A stretch of 64,000 nt of DNA from CAIVVT01 sp963838205 (GTDB taxonomy: Bacteria; Acidobacteriota; Terriglobia; Bryobacterales; Bryobacteraceae), in NCBI GenBank assembly GCA_963838205.1, contig CAWIQF010000014.1, forward strand, positions 310,001 to 374,000. Direction: 5' to 3'. Positions within the stretch are counted from its first letter, which is position 1. Each line of letters opens with the position of its first letter. The translations under genes were made by a program, and so were the position numbers. The notes under the pieces are model-generated. The model made no database searches, was not told where the DNA came from, and saw only the letters and a program-made list of their open reading frames with translations. Positions 31,995 through 40,111 of the stretch are shown here, in pieces.

Positions 31995-33422
31995 CTATAC
32001 CGACGTCGAGAAAACCTGCGCCCTGAAAACGGATAGGCGCGTGTGCGGGTCGCGGTAAGCGCCGGGCGGCAGACCGGCCTTCTGCGCCAGGGCTTCCAGG
32101 AACCGGACCGGCGTCCATGAACCGCTGTGGGCCACCTGCGGTAGCAGCAGGCCGCGCCGGTCTTCAGACTCCATCACGACGCCGTCGCGCCCGAGATGAA
32201 ACGCGGTCCAGTCGCGGATGCGCTTCATGGGCGTGAGCACGGAGATCTCGACATCGAGCGCTGCCGGCAGGCGCGAGTGCGGCCAGAAGCGCGGATCGTC
32301 CAGCGCCGCGGCCAGCGCCATTTCCGGCACCTGTTCGGCCAGCGGCTGTGGCCCGGCGAAGTTGCCGATGCAGCCCAGCAGTTCGCCGTCCGCGTGAAGG
32401 CTGACGAACACGCCCGCGCGACGCCGCAGCGCAGTGCCGGCGCCGGCCGGCGGAATCGCCGCGCGCTGGCCGGTTTCCCGCAGACGCCGCAGAGTCTCGC
32501 CGGCACTCGCGAGCAGCGCCTGCCGGTCCTCGGGGCCGAGGCAGAACGAGTCGGCCCGGAAGTAGCCCAGAGCGCCATAGCTGACCGAGTGTTCATAGCC
32601 GCCGGCAATCTCGGCCGAGGTCTGGTAATCGAGCGTCTGCTGAAAGATCTCCTCGCCGCCGAGCAGGCTCAGCGTGGCAAGCAGCAGCGCGATCGGATCG
32701 TAGCCGCAGACCGTGGCCCAGGTGTCCCGGAGCGAGGCGAGGAACAACTCCGGATCGAGGCTACCCGCGGCCTCGATGGCGCGGTAATCGAGGTCGCGCA
32801 ACCGGTCGGGGGTATCCTCATCCACCGGAAACGGCTGGTAGCCGAACGCGCGGCCATAGTGCGTCAGATCGGAACTGGCCAGCAGCACGTCGCCGGGCTG
32901 AACAATCTGCGCCAGAGCTTGCGCCGCCGCAGTGCGCTGACGCGCGTCCAGCGGACCCACATAGAGCGGCACAACGGGCGTGCCGGGGGCGGCCCGCTGC
33001 AGCAGCGGAAGCTGAATCTCGACCGAGTGGTCGCAAACGCGGCCTTCGGGCGTCATCGCGAATGGAACGCTCGCGGCCAGCGCGCGCACCGCCGCGGGAT
33101 CGACTTCCACTTCGCCGAGCGGCGTTTGAAATGCCGTGACGTCGGGAATCGACACACCCGGCCGGCCTCCGCTGTGCGCGAATCCGAGGATGAAGACGCG
33201 CCGCGGCCGGGCGGCCTGCAGATTGCGGTAGGCGGCCGCGGCCACGGTCCCGGAGTAGACCAGACCCGCGTGGGGCACGACGAACGCCAGCGGATGCGGC
33301 AGCAGGTCGTCGCCGGTGCGCAGAAGCGAAGCGTCGAATAAAGTGTCCAGCAGAGTCTCCAGTTCGGCACGGCGCGCCGGATACCACGAGCCGGCGAAGG
33401 GTGTAACGTGCGTGGACGTCAT
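31995..33422 (-). CDS. AmmeMemoRadiSam fusion: MEMO1-like (B) domain plus AMMECR1 (A) domain
   Basis: A 475-residue fusion. Residues 1 to about 275 are a Memo domain (dioxygenase-like fold): FAGSWYPARRAELETLLD, AFVVPHAGLVYSG, RRVFILGFAHSGGRPG, DVLLASSDLTHYGRAF and a late EHSVSYGALGYF. Residues from about 295 are an AMMECR1 domain with GVFVSLHADGELLGCIGNFA (the L-x-G-C-I-G signature) and ISVLTPMKRIRDW. Both families occur in archaea, bacteria and humans and are usually linked to the radical SAM protein encoded next. The pathway they serve is not established. The gene starts 6 bases after the radical SAM gene's stop, in the same direction. Confidence 0.92.
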   Translation of the reverse strand: MTSTHVTPFAGSWYPARRAELETLLDTLFDASLLRTGDDLLPHPLAFVVPHAGLVYSGTVAAAAYRNLQAARPRRVFILGFAHSGGRPGVSIPDVTAFQTPLGEVEVDPAAVRALAASVPFAMTPEGRVCDHSVEIQLPLLQRAAPGTPVVPLYVGPLDARQRTAAAQALAQIVQPGDVLLASSDLTHYGRAFGYQPFPVDEDTPDRLRDLDYRAIEAAGSLDPELFLASLRDTWATVCGYDPIALLLATLSLLGGEEIFQQTLDYQTSAEIAGGYEHSVSYGALGYFRADSFCLGPEDRQALLASAGETLRRLRETGQRAAIPPAGAGTALRRRAGVFVSLHADGELLGCIGNFAGPQPLAEQVPEMALAAALDDPRFWPHSRLPAALDVEISVLTPMKRIRDWTAFHLGRDGVVMESEDRRGLLLPQVAHSGSWTPVRFLEALAQKAGLPPGAYRDPHTRLSVFRAQVFSTSV

Positions 33423-33428
33423 GTGTGT

Positions 33429-34529
33429 TTAACCCCCGCCGATAGGAACTTCGCCCGCGCTCTGCATGGCCCGGGTTGCGCCGGCCCGCCAGAAGCCCGG
33501 AATCGCCGTGTGGCAGCGCGGACAGGCGCCAGCGGGCGTAATCCGGTTCTGGATCACATCGAATCCGCTGCGCTCGACCAGCACCGTGCGGCAGTTGGGG
33601 CAGCGCGTGTCTTCCAATTCGCCGACGCGGCCCGGCAGGTTGCCCGCGTAGACATAGCGCAATCCAGTCTGGCGCCCGATCGCCGCGGCGCGCTCGAGGA
33701 GCTCCACACTGGTGCTGCGCGCGCCCGTCATCTTGTAGTCTTTGTGAAACGCGGAGACATGCCACGGAATGTCTTTCGAGATCCCGGCCAGGAAGCCAGC
33801 GAGCGCGCCCAGTTCCTGCGGTGAGTCGTTGAAGCCCGGCACGATCAGCGTGACCACCTCCAGCCAGAAGCCCATTTCGTGGATGCGCGCGATCGAATCG
33901 AGGATCGGCTGCAGCCGCCCGCCCAACTCGTGATAGCGGCGGTCGTCGAAACTCTTGAGATCGACTTTATAGAGATCGACCCACGGCCGCAAGTACTCGA
34001 GCACCTGGGGCGTCGCATTGCCGTTGGACACATAGCCCGTGGTCAGGCCGGCGGCGCGGGCCTCGCGAAAAATCGCCACCGCCCATTCGCTCGTGATCAG
34101 CGGCTCGTTATACGTGCTGATGACGCTGGCCGCCCGTTGCGCGAGCGCGATTCGGACGATCTCACGCTGCGAGATCTCGCGAAACTCGAGCATCGATCGC
34201 GGGTCGCGCAAGGCCTGCGAGCTGACCCAGTTCTGGCAGTAGCCGCAATGCAGGTCGCAGCCCAGCATGCCGAAGCTCAGCGCGCTCGTACCGGCCAGCG
34301 CGTGGTAGAACGGCTTCTTCTCAATCGGATCGCAATGCAGCGCGTTGACGTATCCGTAGGGGACTCTCAGTTCGCCGCCGTGATTGAATCGGACTTTGCA
34401 AACGCCGGCAAACCCGGACGGGATCGGGCAGCAATGCCCGCAGGCGTAGCAGCGAACGCGCTCCGCTGTCAGCGATTCGTAGAGTTCGCCAGCGCGGGTG
34501 TGTGAGGCCAGCTCTTCATCCAACTGCAT
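33429..34529 (-). CDS. AmmeMemoRadiSam system radical SAM enzyme
   Basis: A 366-residue protein from the ATG at 34529, chosen because GGAGG lies 5 bases upstream; longer frames would start in the adjacent repeat element. The radical SAM cluster motif is C91-DLH-C95-GY-C98 (GMLGCDLHCGYCQNW). The N-terminus has extra cysteines (C27, C30, C33, C34, C44) in RCYACGHCCPIPSGFAGVC, as in this PflA-like family. The C-terminus has two Cys pairs (CPNCRTV, CPRCHTA) forming a probable zinc ribbon. TYNEPLITSEWAV is the E-P-x-I-x-E motif. It is the first gene of the two-gene operon with the Memo/AMMECR1 fusion; the reaction is unknown. Confidence 0.93.
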   Translation of the reverse strand: MQLDEELASHTRAGELYESLTAERVRCYACGHCCPIPSGFAGVCKVRFNHGGELRVPYGYVNALHCDPIEKKPFYHALAGTSALSFGMLGCDLHCGYCQNWVSSQALRDPRSMLEFREISQREIVRIALAQRAASVISTYNEPLITSEWAVAIFREARAAGLTTGYVSNGNATPQVLEYLRPWVDLYKVDLKSFDDRRYHELGGRLQPILDSIARIHEMGFWLEVVTLIVPGFNDSPQELGALAGFLAGISKDIPWHVSAFHKDYKMTGARSTSVELLERAAAIGRQTGLRYVYAGNLPGRVGELEDTRCPNCRTVLVERSGFDVIQNRITPAGACPRCHTAIPGFWRAGATRAMQSAGEVPIGGG

Positions 34530-34563
34530 CGCCGCCTCCACATTCATTGTAGATCCGGTATTG

Positions 34564-34697
34564 CGAAAGCGCGCGTTTTCGACTGCGCGCGAAGACACGG
34601 GTGACACACGGCTGGCGTCCACACGCGCAGAGGATGCAAAGTGTGGATAGAGAAAGTTGTGCGCGCCTAGGACCGAGACGTCAGTCCCCGGTTTTCG
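34564..34697. repeat. dispersed hairpin element, copy B (inverted relative to copy A)
   Basis: Read on the minus strand from 34697, this copy runs GAAAACCGGGGACTGACGTC, then CCTAGGCGCGCACA, CTCTATCCACA, TGTGGAC and GTCGAAAACGCG, matching copy A at 24071-24230 in order. It lacks the second arm (the CCCCCGGTTTT part) and about 30 bases next to it. It lies in the spacer between the radical SAM gene and the glycosyltransferase gene. Confidence 0.75.
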
Positions 34698-34718
34698 TGC
34701 CTGCGCGCTCGAATCCGA

Positions 34719-35846
34719 TTACAGTTCAGGCCGCGAATGCCCGACTGCCCGTTCAAGAATCGCCAGGGTCTCGAGGGCGCATCTGCGCCACGTGAACTGC
34801 GCCGCCCGGAGCGGGCCGGCGAGCGCCAGACGCGCGCGCAATGGTTCATCCGAGCAGACACGCTCCAACGCCTGGAGCAGGCCGGCGTCCGAGGCAGGGT
34901 CGAACAATACCGCCGCGTCTGCTGCAATCGTGCGCAGCGGCTCAATGTCCGAGCAGGCCACCGGAATCCCCGCCGCCAGCGCCTCCACCACGGGCAGTCC
35001 GAAGCCTTCGAATGTCGATGGGTAAACCACCGCGCCCGCGCGTTCGAACCAGCGATACAGTTCTTCCCTGGGCAACCAACCCAGAATCTGCACGCGCGAT
35101 TCCAGACCCAGCGCGGCGATCTGAGCCCGCACGGCGCTGTCGGCGAACCCGCTGACCCCGGTCATGACCAGTTGCCATTGCGGATGCGCGGCGCTGAACT
35201 GAGAGAAGCTTTTCAGCAGCAGGGCGTGGTTCTTGTGCGGGTGGGTTGTCGATGGGCACAGCAGCACCGGCTCGGCGAGCCGGCCCTGGCGCAGTTTCCC
35301 GATCGGGAAGAACTCCTCCGCCCCGCCCAGCCACACCACCTCGACCTTCTGGCTCGGAATCGAATAGAAGTGCAGGATGTCGGCGCGCGTCTTCTCGCTG
35401 GCCGCCACCAGGCGGGCGCTGGAATGAACCGCCTGCCAGACGAAGTAGCGCCAGAATGGCAGTTCGAACCAGCGGAAGTACTCCGGATGCCGCTTGTGCT
35501 GGAGATCGAAGATGGACGTCACCCTCGGGCAGGGCGCCACGGCCGGCGCGGTGAATCCCGGACAGAACAACACATCCAGGCCCGCGCAGCGCAGCGGCAG
35601 CAGCGTCTGTTCATAGAGCAGCCGCGCTGGGCGGTTCAGCGCCCGAACGCCGGTCTGCCGCACGTGCCAATGGGGATGGCTCGGGGCCACGTCCGGGCCC
35701 GTCTCCCGATTTGTGAAGACCGTGAACTGGTAAGGCGTATCGAGCGCGGCCAGCGCCCGCAGCAGATTTCGCAGATAGGTCTCCGAACCGCCGACGCCGC
35801 CGGGAATCAGGTACAACGCATTGATGCCAATGTGCAACGCGCTCAC
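34719..35846 (-). CDS. glycosyltransferase family 4 (GT-B fold)
   Basis: A 375-residue cytoplasmic glycosyltransferase. The N-terminal domain begins HIGINALYLIPGGVGGSETY, the usual acceptor-side Gly-rich loop, and the linker has FPIGKLRQGRLAEPVLLCPS. The C-terminal donor domain carries STTHPHKNHALLLKSF and the E-x7-E motif in YPSTFEGFGLPVVEALAAG (EGFGLPVVE). It would transfer a sugar from a nucleotide donor to a growing glycan or lipid-linked acceptor. It is the last of five leftward genes (two GT2, DUF2304, TPR membrane protein, GT4), overlapping the TPR protein gene by 4 bp. Confidence 0.9.
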   Translation of the reverse strand: MSALHIGINALYLIPGGVGGSETYLRNLLRALAALDTPYQFTVFTNRETGPDVAPSHPHWHVRQTGVRALNRPARLLYEQTLLPLRCAGLDVLFCPGFTAPAVAPCPRVTSIFDLQHKRHPEYFRWFELPFWRYFVWQAVHSSARLVAASEKTRADILHFYSIPSQKVEVVWLGGAEEFFPIGKLRQGRLAEPVLLCPSTTHPHKNHALLLKSFSQFSAAHPQWQLVMTGVSGFADSAVRAQIAALGLESRVQILGWLPREELYRWFERAGAVVYPSTFEGFGLPVVEALAAGIPVACSDIEPLRTIAADAAVLFDPASDAGLLQALERVCSDEPLRARLALAGPLRAAQFTWRRCALETLAILERAVGHSRPEL

Positions 35847-37648
35847 TTTGAAATCGATATCCCATTCCGCTGCCGGGCGCGGATGGCCGCGTTGGCCTGG
35901 GCCAGCCCATTCTGCGAGTCCCGGTCGCCGGGGTGCAGTTCCAGCGCCTTCTGAAAAGCGGCGGCAGCCTCATCCAGCTGGTTCGTGCTCAGGTACATGT
36001 TGGCGCGAATGCTGTATTCCATCCAGCCCATCCTTGGGTTGAACCGTGTGGCCTGCTGCTGGGCGGCGAAAGCCTCGTCCCAGCGCTGCTCCATTACGTA
36101 CAGGTGGGCCAGCCGCGCCCATGCGCGCGCCGGCGGAGAGATCCGGCCGAGCGGCGCCCAACCCCGCACCGCCGCGGCAACGTCAATCGCGCTGCGGTAC
36201 GCCTTTTCGGCGCGGTCGAACTGCTTCTGGCACTCCAACGCCGCCGCGAAGTTCATGTAGAACAGGAATGCGTTCCGGCCCAGTTTCTCCGCATGCGGAC
36301 CGGTGTCAGTCGCGTCGAATGTCTGGACGGCCTGCGCGCAGCTTCCGGCTTTGATGTACGCCGCGCCCAGGTAGATCCTGGCGCGCGTGTTTTCAGGCCG
36401 CGCCGCGACCGAGTGCTCCCAGACCTTCACCTCCGACGAGAAAGCCTGGCTGTAATTCCAGGTGCCCAGCGCCAACAGCGCGATCACCGCGCCTAGCCAG
36501 CCGTTCCTCCAGGGCGTGCTGCGCGTGTGGCGCAGACACTCCACAACCACCAGCAGCAATCCGATGCCGGGCAGGTACACGCGGCGCTCGGCGACCGTAT
36601 CGGCGATCGGAATCACCGAGGACGTGGGCGCCAGCAGGATCAGAAAAACGACGAGCCCGAGAGCGGCCAGCGGGTAGCGGGCGCGGTAGCGCCAGGCGAT
36701 GTACAACAGCCCCACCAAACCCGCCAGACCCAGTAAAACCAAGGGTTGAAACAAACCGCCGACGGAAGGCAGGTTGTAGTCCAGGCTCTGATCGATTGGG
36801 AACAGGAAGAGCCGGATGTAGATCCAGATCGCCTCGAATTGCGTAAACAGATAGCGGTACCACGTTGTGTCGGGCACCGACAGGCCGGCCGAGCCGGCCG
36901 AATGGCGCGTCACGTACCAAACGATCGCCGGCACCGCGATCAGTGCTCCCGCGACCAGCGCCGCGTGGAGCCGCCAATTGCGCGCCAGGCCCGCGATTGC
37001 GCCTCTGCCTTTGAGCCACCAATCCACTACCAGCACCACCGCGGCCATGGCCACGACATGCTCTTTCACCAGCGTGCCCGCAGCCAGCAGGCCCAGGATC
37101 AGCGCCGCACGACGCCAGCCGATCGGGGCGTCGCCCACCGCCAGCAGCAGGGCCAGCGCGCCATAGGCGCACAGCGTGCTCAGACTTTCCGAGCGGCTGG
37201 CGATGTACGCCACGGCCTCCGTCTGCAGCGGGTGGAAGAGGAATACCAGGCTTCCGAAAAGCGCCAGCAGCGAAGCCTCGCGCCGCGCGCTGCCGGTTAA
37301 TTCGAGCGCCTTCCGCAAGATGAAGTAGACCAGGCCGCCCACAAAGAAATGGAGCATCACGTTGGTCAGGTGATACGGCCAACTATCCGTGCCCGCCAGC
37401 AAGTAATTCAGATGGAGGCTCAGGTAGTAAAGTGGACGTCCACCCCAGAAATAATTAACCCACGAGGGCGGGCCTTCCGGCCGGAAGACCGGCAGCAAAG
37501 TGTCGTCGTACAGGATAGCGCCGTGCAGCGCGGGCCAGTAGACGGCGAGCAGCGCGGCCAGAATCGCGAGCGGAGTCCACCTCGGCAGCGCGAACTCGCG
37601 CACTGGAACGGCCGCCGCTGCGCGCTCAGTTTTCGGTTTCTTCCGCAT
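35843..37648 (-). CDS. polytopic membrane protein with C-terminal TPR repeats (TMTC-like)
   Basis: A 601-residue protein. About ten hydrophobic helices occupy residues 25-390, starting PLAILAALLAVYWPALHGAI with the conserved Asp pair of GT-C-like proteins in AILYDDTLLP. The last 200 residues are helical TPR-like units: ENTRARIYLGAAYIKAGSCAQ, ARLAHLYVMEQRWDEAFAAQ, and LSTNQLDEAAAAFQKALELH followed by PGD. Proteins of this layout (TMTC/O-mannosyltransferase-like) are common in Acidobacteria and likely use a lipid-linked sugar, but activity is unproven. It starts inside the DUF2304 gene (23-bp overlap), so the cluster is tightly coupled. Confidence 0.8.
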   Translation of the reverse strand: MRKKPKTERAAAAVPVREFALPRWTPLAILAALLAVYWPALHGAILYDDTLLPVFRPEGPPSWVNYFWGGRPLYYLSLHLNYLLAGTDSWPYHLTNVMLHFFVGGLVYFILRKALELTGSARREASLLALFGSLVFLFHPLQTEAVAYIASRSESLSTLCAYGALALLLAVGDAPIGWRRAALILGLLAAGTLVKEHVVAMAAVVLVVDWWLKGRGAIAGLARNWRLHAALVAGALIAVPAIVWYVTRHSAGSAGLSVPDTTWYRYLFTQFEAIWIYIRLFLFPIDQSLDYNLPSVGGLFQPLVLLGLAGLVGLLYIAWRYRARYPLAALGLVVFLILLAPTSSVIPIADTVAERRVYLPGIGLLLVVVECLRHTRSTPWRNGWLGAVIALLALGTWNYSQAFSSEVKVWEHSVAARPENTRARIYLGAAYIKAGSCAQAVQTFDATDTGPHAEKLGRNAFLFYMNFAAALECQKQFDRAEKAYRSAIDVAAAVRGWAPLGRISPPARAWARLAHLYVMEQRWDEAFAAQQQATRFNPRMGWMEYSIRANMYLSTNQLDEAAAAFQKALELHPGDRDSQNGLAQANAAIRARQRNGISISK

Positions 37649-37991
37649 GGGGGTGCCGACTGCGCACCTGGAAATCCAGCATGGCGACCTTCTGCGTGAG
37701 TGTGATATTCATGTCCTTCAGGTGGGAGATGATGATCGAGAAGCGGTAGAAAACCCACAGAAACACCAGCAAAATCAGAAAAATCAGCGGCACCGCGGGC
37801 TCATTCACATGCAGATATCCGGCCACCCACGCTAAGGCGCCGCGCGCGCGCGACAGCGCGAACACGAGCGCCGCCGCGCCCAGCCAGCTCACCGAATACT
37901 CGACTCGAATCCGCGAGCGGCGCAGTCCGCGCAGCACGATGAGAAACAGCACTACGCTCGCGAATGCGAGCACGTTGAGCAGCCGTTCCAT
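37626..37991 (-). CDS. DUF2304 small membrane protein
   Basis: A 121-residue protein from ATG 37991, preceded by GGAGGAATC. It has three hydrophobic helices (LLNVLAFASVVLFLIVLRGL, VSWLGAAALVFALSR, VPLIFLILLVFLWVFYRFSI) and a short basic, probably coiled-coil, cytoplasmic tail (SHLKDMNITLTQKVAMLDFQ). This is the DUF2304 architecture, which nearly always travels with a polyprenol-phosphate-type GT2 glycosyltransferase, as here, where the GT2 gene ends 10 bases upstream. It may anchor or help the glycosyltransferase at the membrane. Confidence 0.85.
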   Translation of the reverse strand: MERLLNVLAFASVVLFLIVLRGLRRSRIRVEYSVSWLGAAALVFALSRARGALAWVAGYLHVNEPAVPLIFLILLVFLWVFYRFSIIISHLKDMNITLTQKVAMLDFQVRSRHPHAEETEN

Positions 37992-38001
37992 GATTCCTCC
38001 T

Positions 38002-38772
38002 TCACGCGCGCGGCGCGGCCCGGCGCTTGCCCAGCCAACGCCAGGCATCCAGCCGCAGGATGTTCACGAGCACGCCCAGCAGCACGTGGACCACGAAGTA
38101 GATCGACCTTTTCGCCGTGATGCTGCTGTGTCCGCCCATCCGCGGCCGCATCCGCACCGGCACTTCTTCAAACCGGAAGGCGCGGCGCTGCAGCACCACC
38201 AGCGTCTCGATTTCCGGGTATTCCAACGGAAAGCTCTGGCTGAAGACCCGCAGCGCGCGGCGGTTCACGGCCACGAAGCCGGAGGTCGGATCGGTCACCC
38301 TGCGCCCCAGAATCGGCCTCAGCAGCAGCTTGAAAAATGCGATCCCGATGCGCCGGATGAGGCCGATTGACGTCGATTGGTCGCCCTCCTCGCGGACGCC
38401 GATCACCATCTCGCAGCCCGTCGCATCGAGTCGTTCCAGCAGCCTCGGGATGTCCGCCGGATTATGCTGGCCGTCGCCGTCGATGCGCACCGCCGCCCGG
38501 CCGCCCATTTCATAGACCATCCGGTAGCCGGTTTGAATGCAGCCGCCGAGGCCCAGGTGACAGGGCAGGCGAACGACCTCCGCGCCCGCGGCCTCCGCAA
38601 TCGCGGCGGTGTCGTCGATCGAGCAATCGTCGAGCACCAGGATGCGCAGCGACGGGCAGAGAGAGCGCGCTTCCCGAACGACCGTCCCGATGGCCGCGGA
38701 TTCGTTGTAGGCCGGAATCAGCAGCACCGTCGGTCCGCCGCCGCGTTGACCGCTTCTGGCTTCAGGGCTCAA
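38002..38772 (-). CDS. GT2 glycosyltransferase, dolichol/polyprenol-phosphate sugar transferase-like
   Basis: About 256 residues if it starts at the TTG at 38772 (overlapping the stop of the upstream GT2 gene); a GTG at 38727 is an alternative that trims it to VLLIPAYNES. The GT-A fold is clear: VLLIPAYNESAAIGTVV, LVLDDCSIDDTAAIAEAAGA, LGLGGCIQTGYRMVYE and the metal-binding IDGDGQHNPAD. A DPTSGFVAVNRRAL segment and the C-terminal hydrophobic stretch (YFVVHVLLGVLVNIL) fit transferases that load a sugar onto a polyprenyl phosphate at the membrane. Partner of the DUF2304 protein. Confidence 0.85.
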   Translation of the reverse strand: MSPEARSGQRGGGPTVLLIPAYNESAAIGTVVREARSLCPSLRILVLDDCSIDDTAAIAEAAGAEVVRLPCHLGLGGCIQTGYRMVYEMGGRAAVRIDGDGQHNPADIPRLLERLDATGCEMVIGVREEGDQSTSIGLIRRIGIAFFKLLLRPILGRRVTDPTSGFVAVNRRALRVFSQSFPLEYPEIETLVVLQRRAFRFEEVPVRMRPRMGGHSSITAKRSIYFVVHVLLGVLVNILRLDAWRWLGKRRAAPRA

Positions 38773-39776
38773 TGGATGGCCACCTCCCGAATGCCGACGC
38801 GGAACCGGTCCAGTATGCCTTTGAATTGCAGCGTCCGAATCCGGCGTGGCGTCCGCCGGCGCTGGCGAATCAGCTCCGGCAGCGCTGCAATCAACTGCAG
38901 GTGCGCCTTGAGGACGTACCACGGCAGTTTCCAGAGCGGCAGGCCCGCGGCTCCGAATTCCGCCGCTTTGCCTTTTCCCGTGAGCGCCGCCCGCACGTGC
39001 AACGCGTAGCGCGCCGCGGCGTATACCGGAGCGATCACGAGCCGCGTGAAAGGGAACAGTTTCAGAACCACTCGCAGCCGGTTCCGTTCCACGTACCACG
39101 CCTTGGCGGCGGAGGCGCGCCCGGCGCTCGCCGAGTACCAATGTTCGACTTCGGCCTGCGGCACATACAGACAATGCCAGCCCATCCAGCAGCCGCGCAA
39201 ACCGAGGTCGGTGTCCTCGTGGTACAGAAACAGCGTTTCGTCGAACAGGCCGGTCTGGGCCAGCATCGCGCCGCGATAGATGGCCGCGCAACCGCTCGGG
39301 AACAGCGCCTGCTGCGGCCGATCCCAGGCCGCCGCCGGTTGCCCGTGGCCGCGCTGGATGCTTGAACCATCGCGCGCCAGCGACATGCCGGCCGAATCCA
39401 TGCGCCCCGTCCCCGCCAGCAGAATGCGCGGCGCTGCCATGCCCGCCCCCGGATTGCCGTCCAGCGCCGCCACCAGGGCTTCCAGGCACCCCGGGCGCAT
39501 CGCCGCGTCGTCGTTCAGCGCCACGAGAAACTCGGCCGGCCGATGCCGCCAGACCTGGTTCACGGCCGCTCCATATCCGGCGTTCGAGCGGTTCTCGATC
39601 ACCTCGGCAAAATCGAACCTCCGTGCCACCTCGCCCGCCAGGCCCTGCCCGCTGTTGTCAACCACCACGGCCCGGACGCCCGCGAGCGTCTGCGCCGCCA
39701 GGGCGTCCAGACACTGCGCCAGCCGCGGCCCGGCCGCCACGGTCGGAATTGCGACGGTCACCCGTGAGGAGTACAA
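38769..39776 (-). CDS. GT2 glycosyltransferase, rhamnosyltransferase-like
   Basis: A GT-A protein of up to 335 residues, from a TTG at 39776; a GTG five codons further (VTVAIPTVA) is also plausible, and no strong ribosome site decides. Motifs are VAIPTVAAGPRLAQCLDALA, VVVDNSGQ, NRSNAGYGAAVNQVWR, VALNDDAAMRPGCLEAL (the D-D-A metal site) and FLYHEDTDLGLRGCWMG (E-D-x-D-L-x-x-R), typical of WbbL-like rhamnosyltransferases. It is the first gene of the leftward glycan cluster. A set of 11-bp-spaced TTCTC repeats lies 50 bases upstream. Confidence 0.87.
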   Translation of the reverse strand: MYSSRVTVAIPTVAAGPRLAQCLDALAAQTLAGVRAVVVDNSGQGLAGEVARRFDFAEVIENRSNAGYGAAVNQVWRHRPAEFLVALNDDAAMRPGCLEALVAALDGNPGAGMAAPRILLAGTGRMDSAGMSLARDGSSIQRGHGQPAAAWDRPQQALFPSGCAAIYRGAMLAQTGLFDETLFLYHEDTDLGLRGCWMGWHCLYVPQAEVEHWYSASAGRASAAKAWYVERNRLRVVLKLFPFTRLVIAPVYAAARYALHVRAALTGKGKAAEFGAAGLPLWKLPWYVLKAHLQLIAALPELIRQRRRTPRRIRTLQFKGILDRFRVGIREVAIH

Positions 39777-40111
39777 CCCAAGATTGTACGCGAATGGAAC
39801 CCGCCGGATCTCATTCGCATGACGTTCTCAAGAAGTTCTCAACGCGTTCTCCGGACATTCTCCAGACGCCAGTCCGCCGCTCTCCCGCGCTCAGCCGGTC
39901 CGTTGCCAAGCGACGCTCTTTCCCGAATCGCCCATCCCGGCCGCGGTCGCCCTCTCCGGCTCCTCGCCACGCCCAGCCTAAGAGTCGATTCAGATCCCAA
40001 ATTCCGCATTTCAGCGCCCGACGCTTACGCAAGAACGAAAAGCTTAGTAAACTAACCGGAAAAGGCGCATCCGGAAGACCGCTTCCGTGTGCAACCCGTG
40101 TGGAGGTAGAT
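39777..40111. other. 335-base divergent spacer between the GT2 cluster and the aminotransferase gene
   Basis: No gene. Both transcripts must start here. The TTCTC array lies at 39825-39862. The last 100 bases before the aminotransferase (about 39990-40080) are less GC-rich and end in the ribosome site GGAGG near 40102. No complete -35/-10 pair stands out. Confidence 0.5.
39825..39862. promoter_or_regulatory. four TTCTC repeats at exact 11-bp spacing
   Basis: TTCTC occurs at 39825, 39836, 39847 and 39858, each 11 bases apart, so all lie on one face of the helix. Position is 49 bases upstream of the GT2 start and 250 bases upstream of the aminotransferase start, which fits an operator for a protein binding direct repeats. 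The role is inference. Confidence 0.4.

Noticed and set aside
34548..34622. Longer N-terminus for the radical SAM enzyme starting at 34622
   Set aside because: The added residues are encoded by the edge of the dispersed repeat element and the ATG at 34529 has a strong ribosome site.
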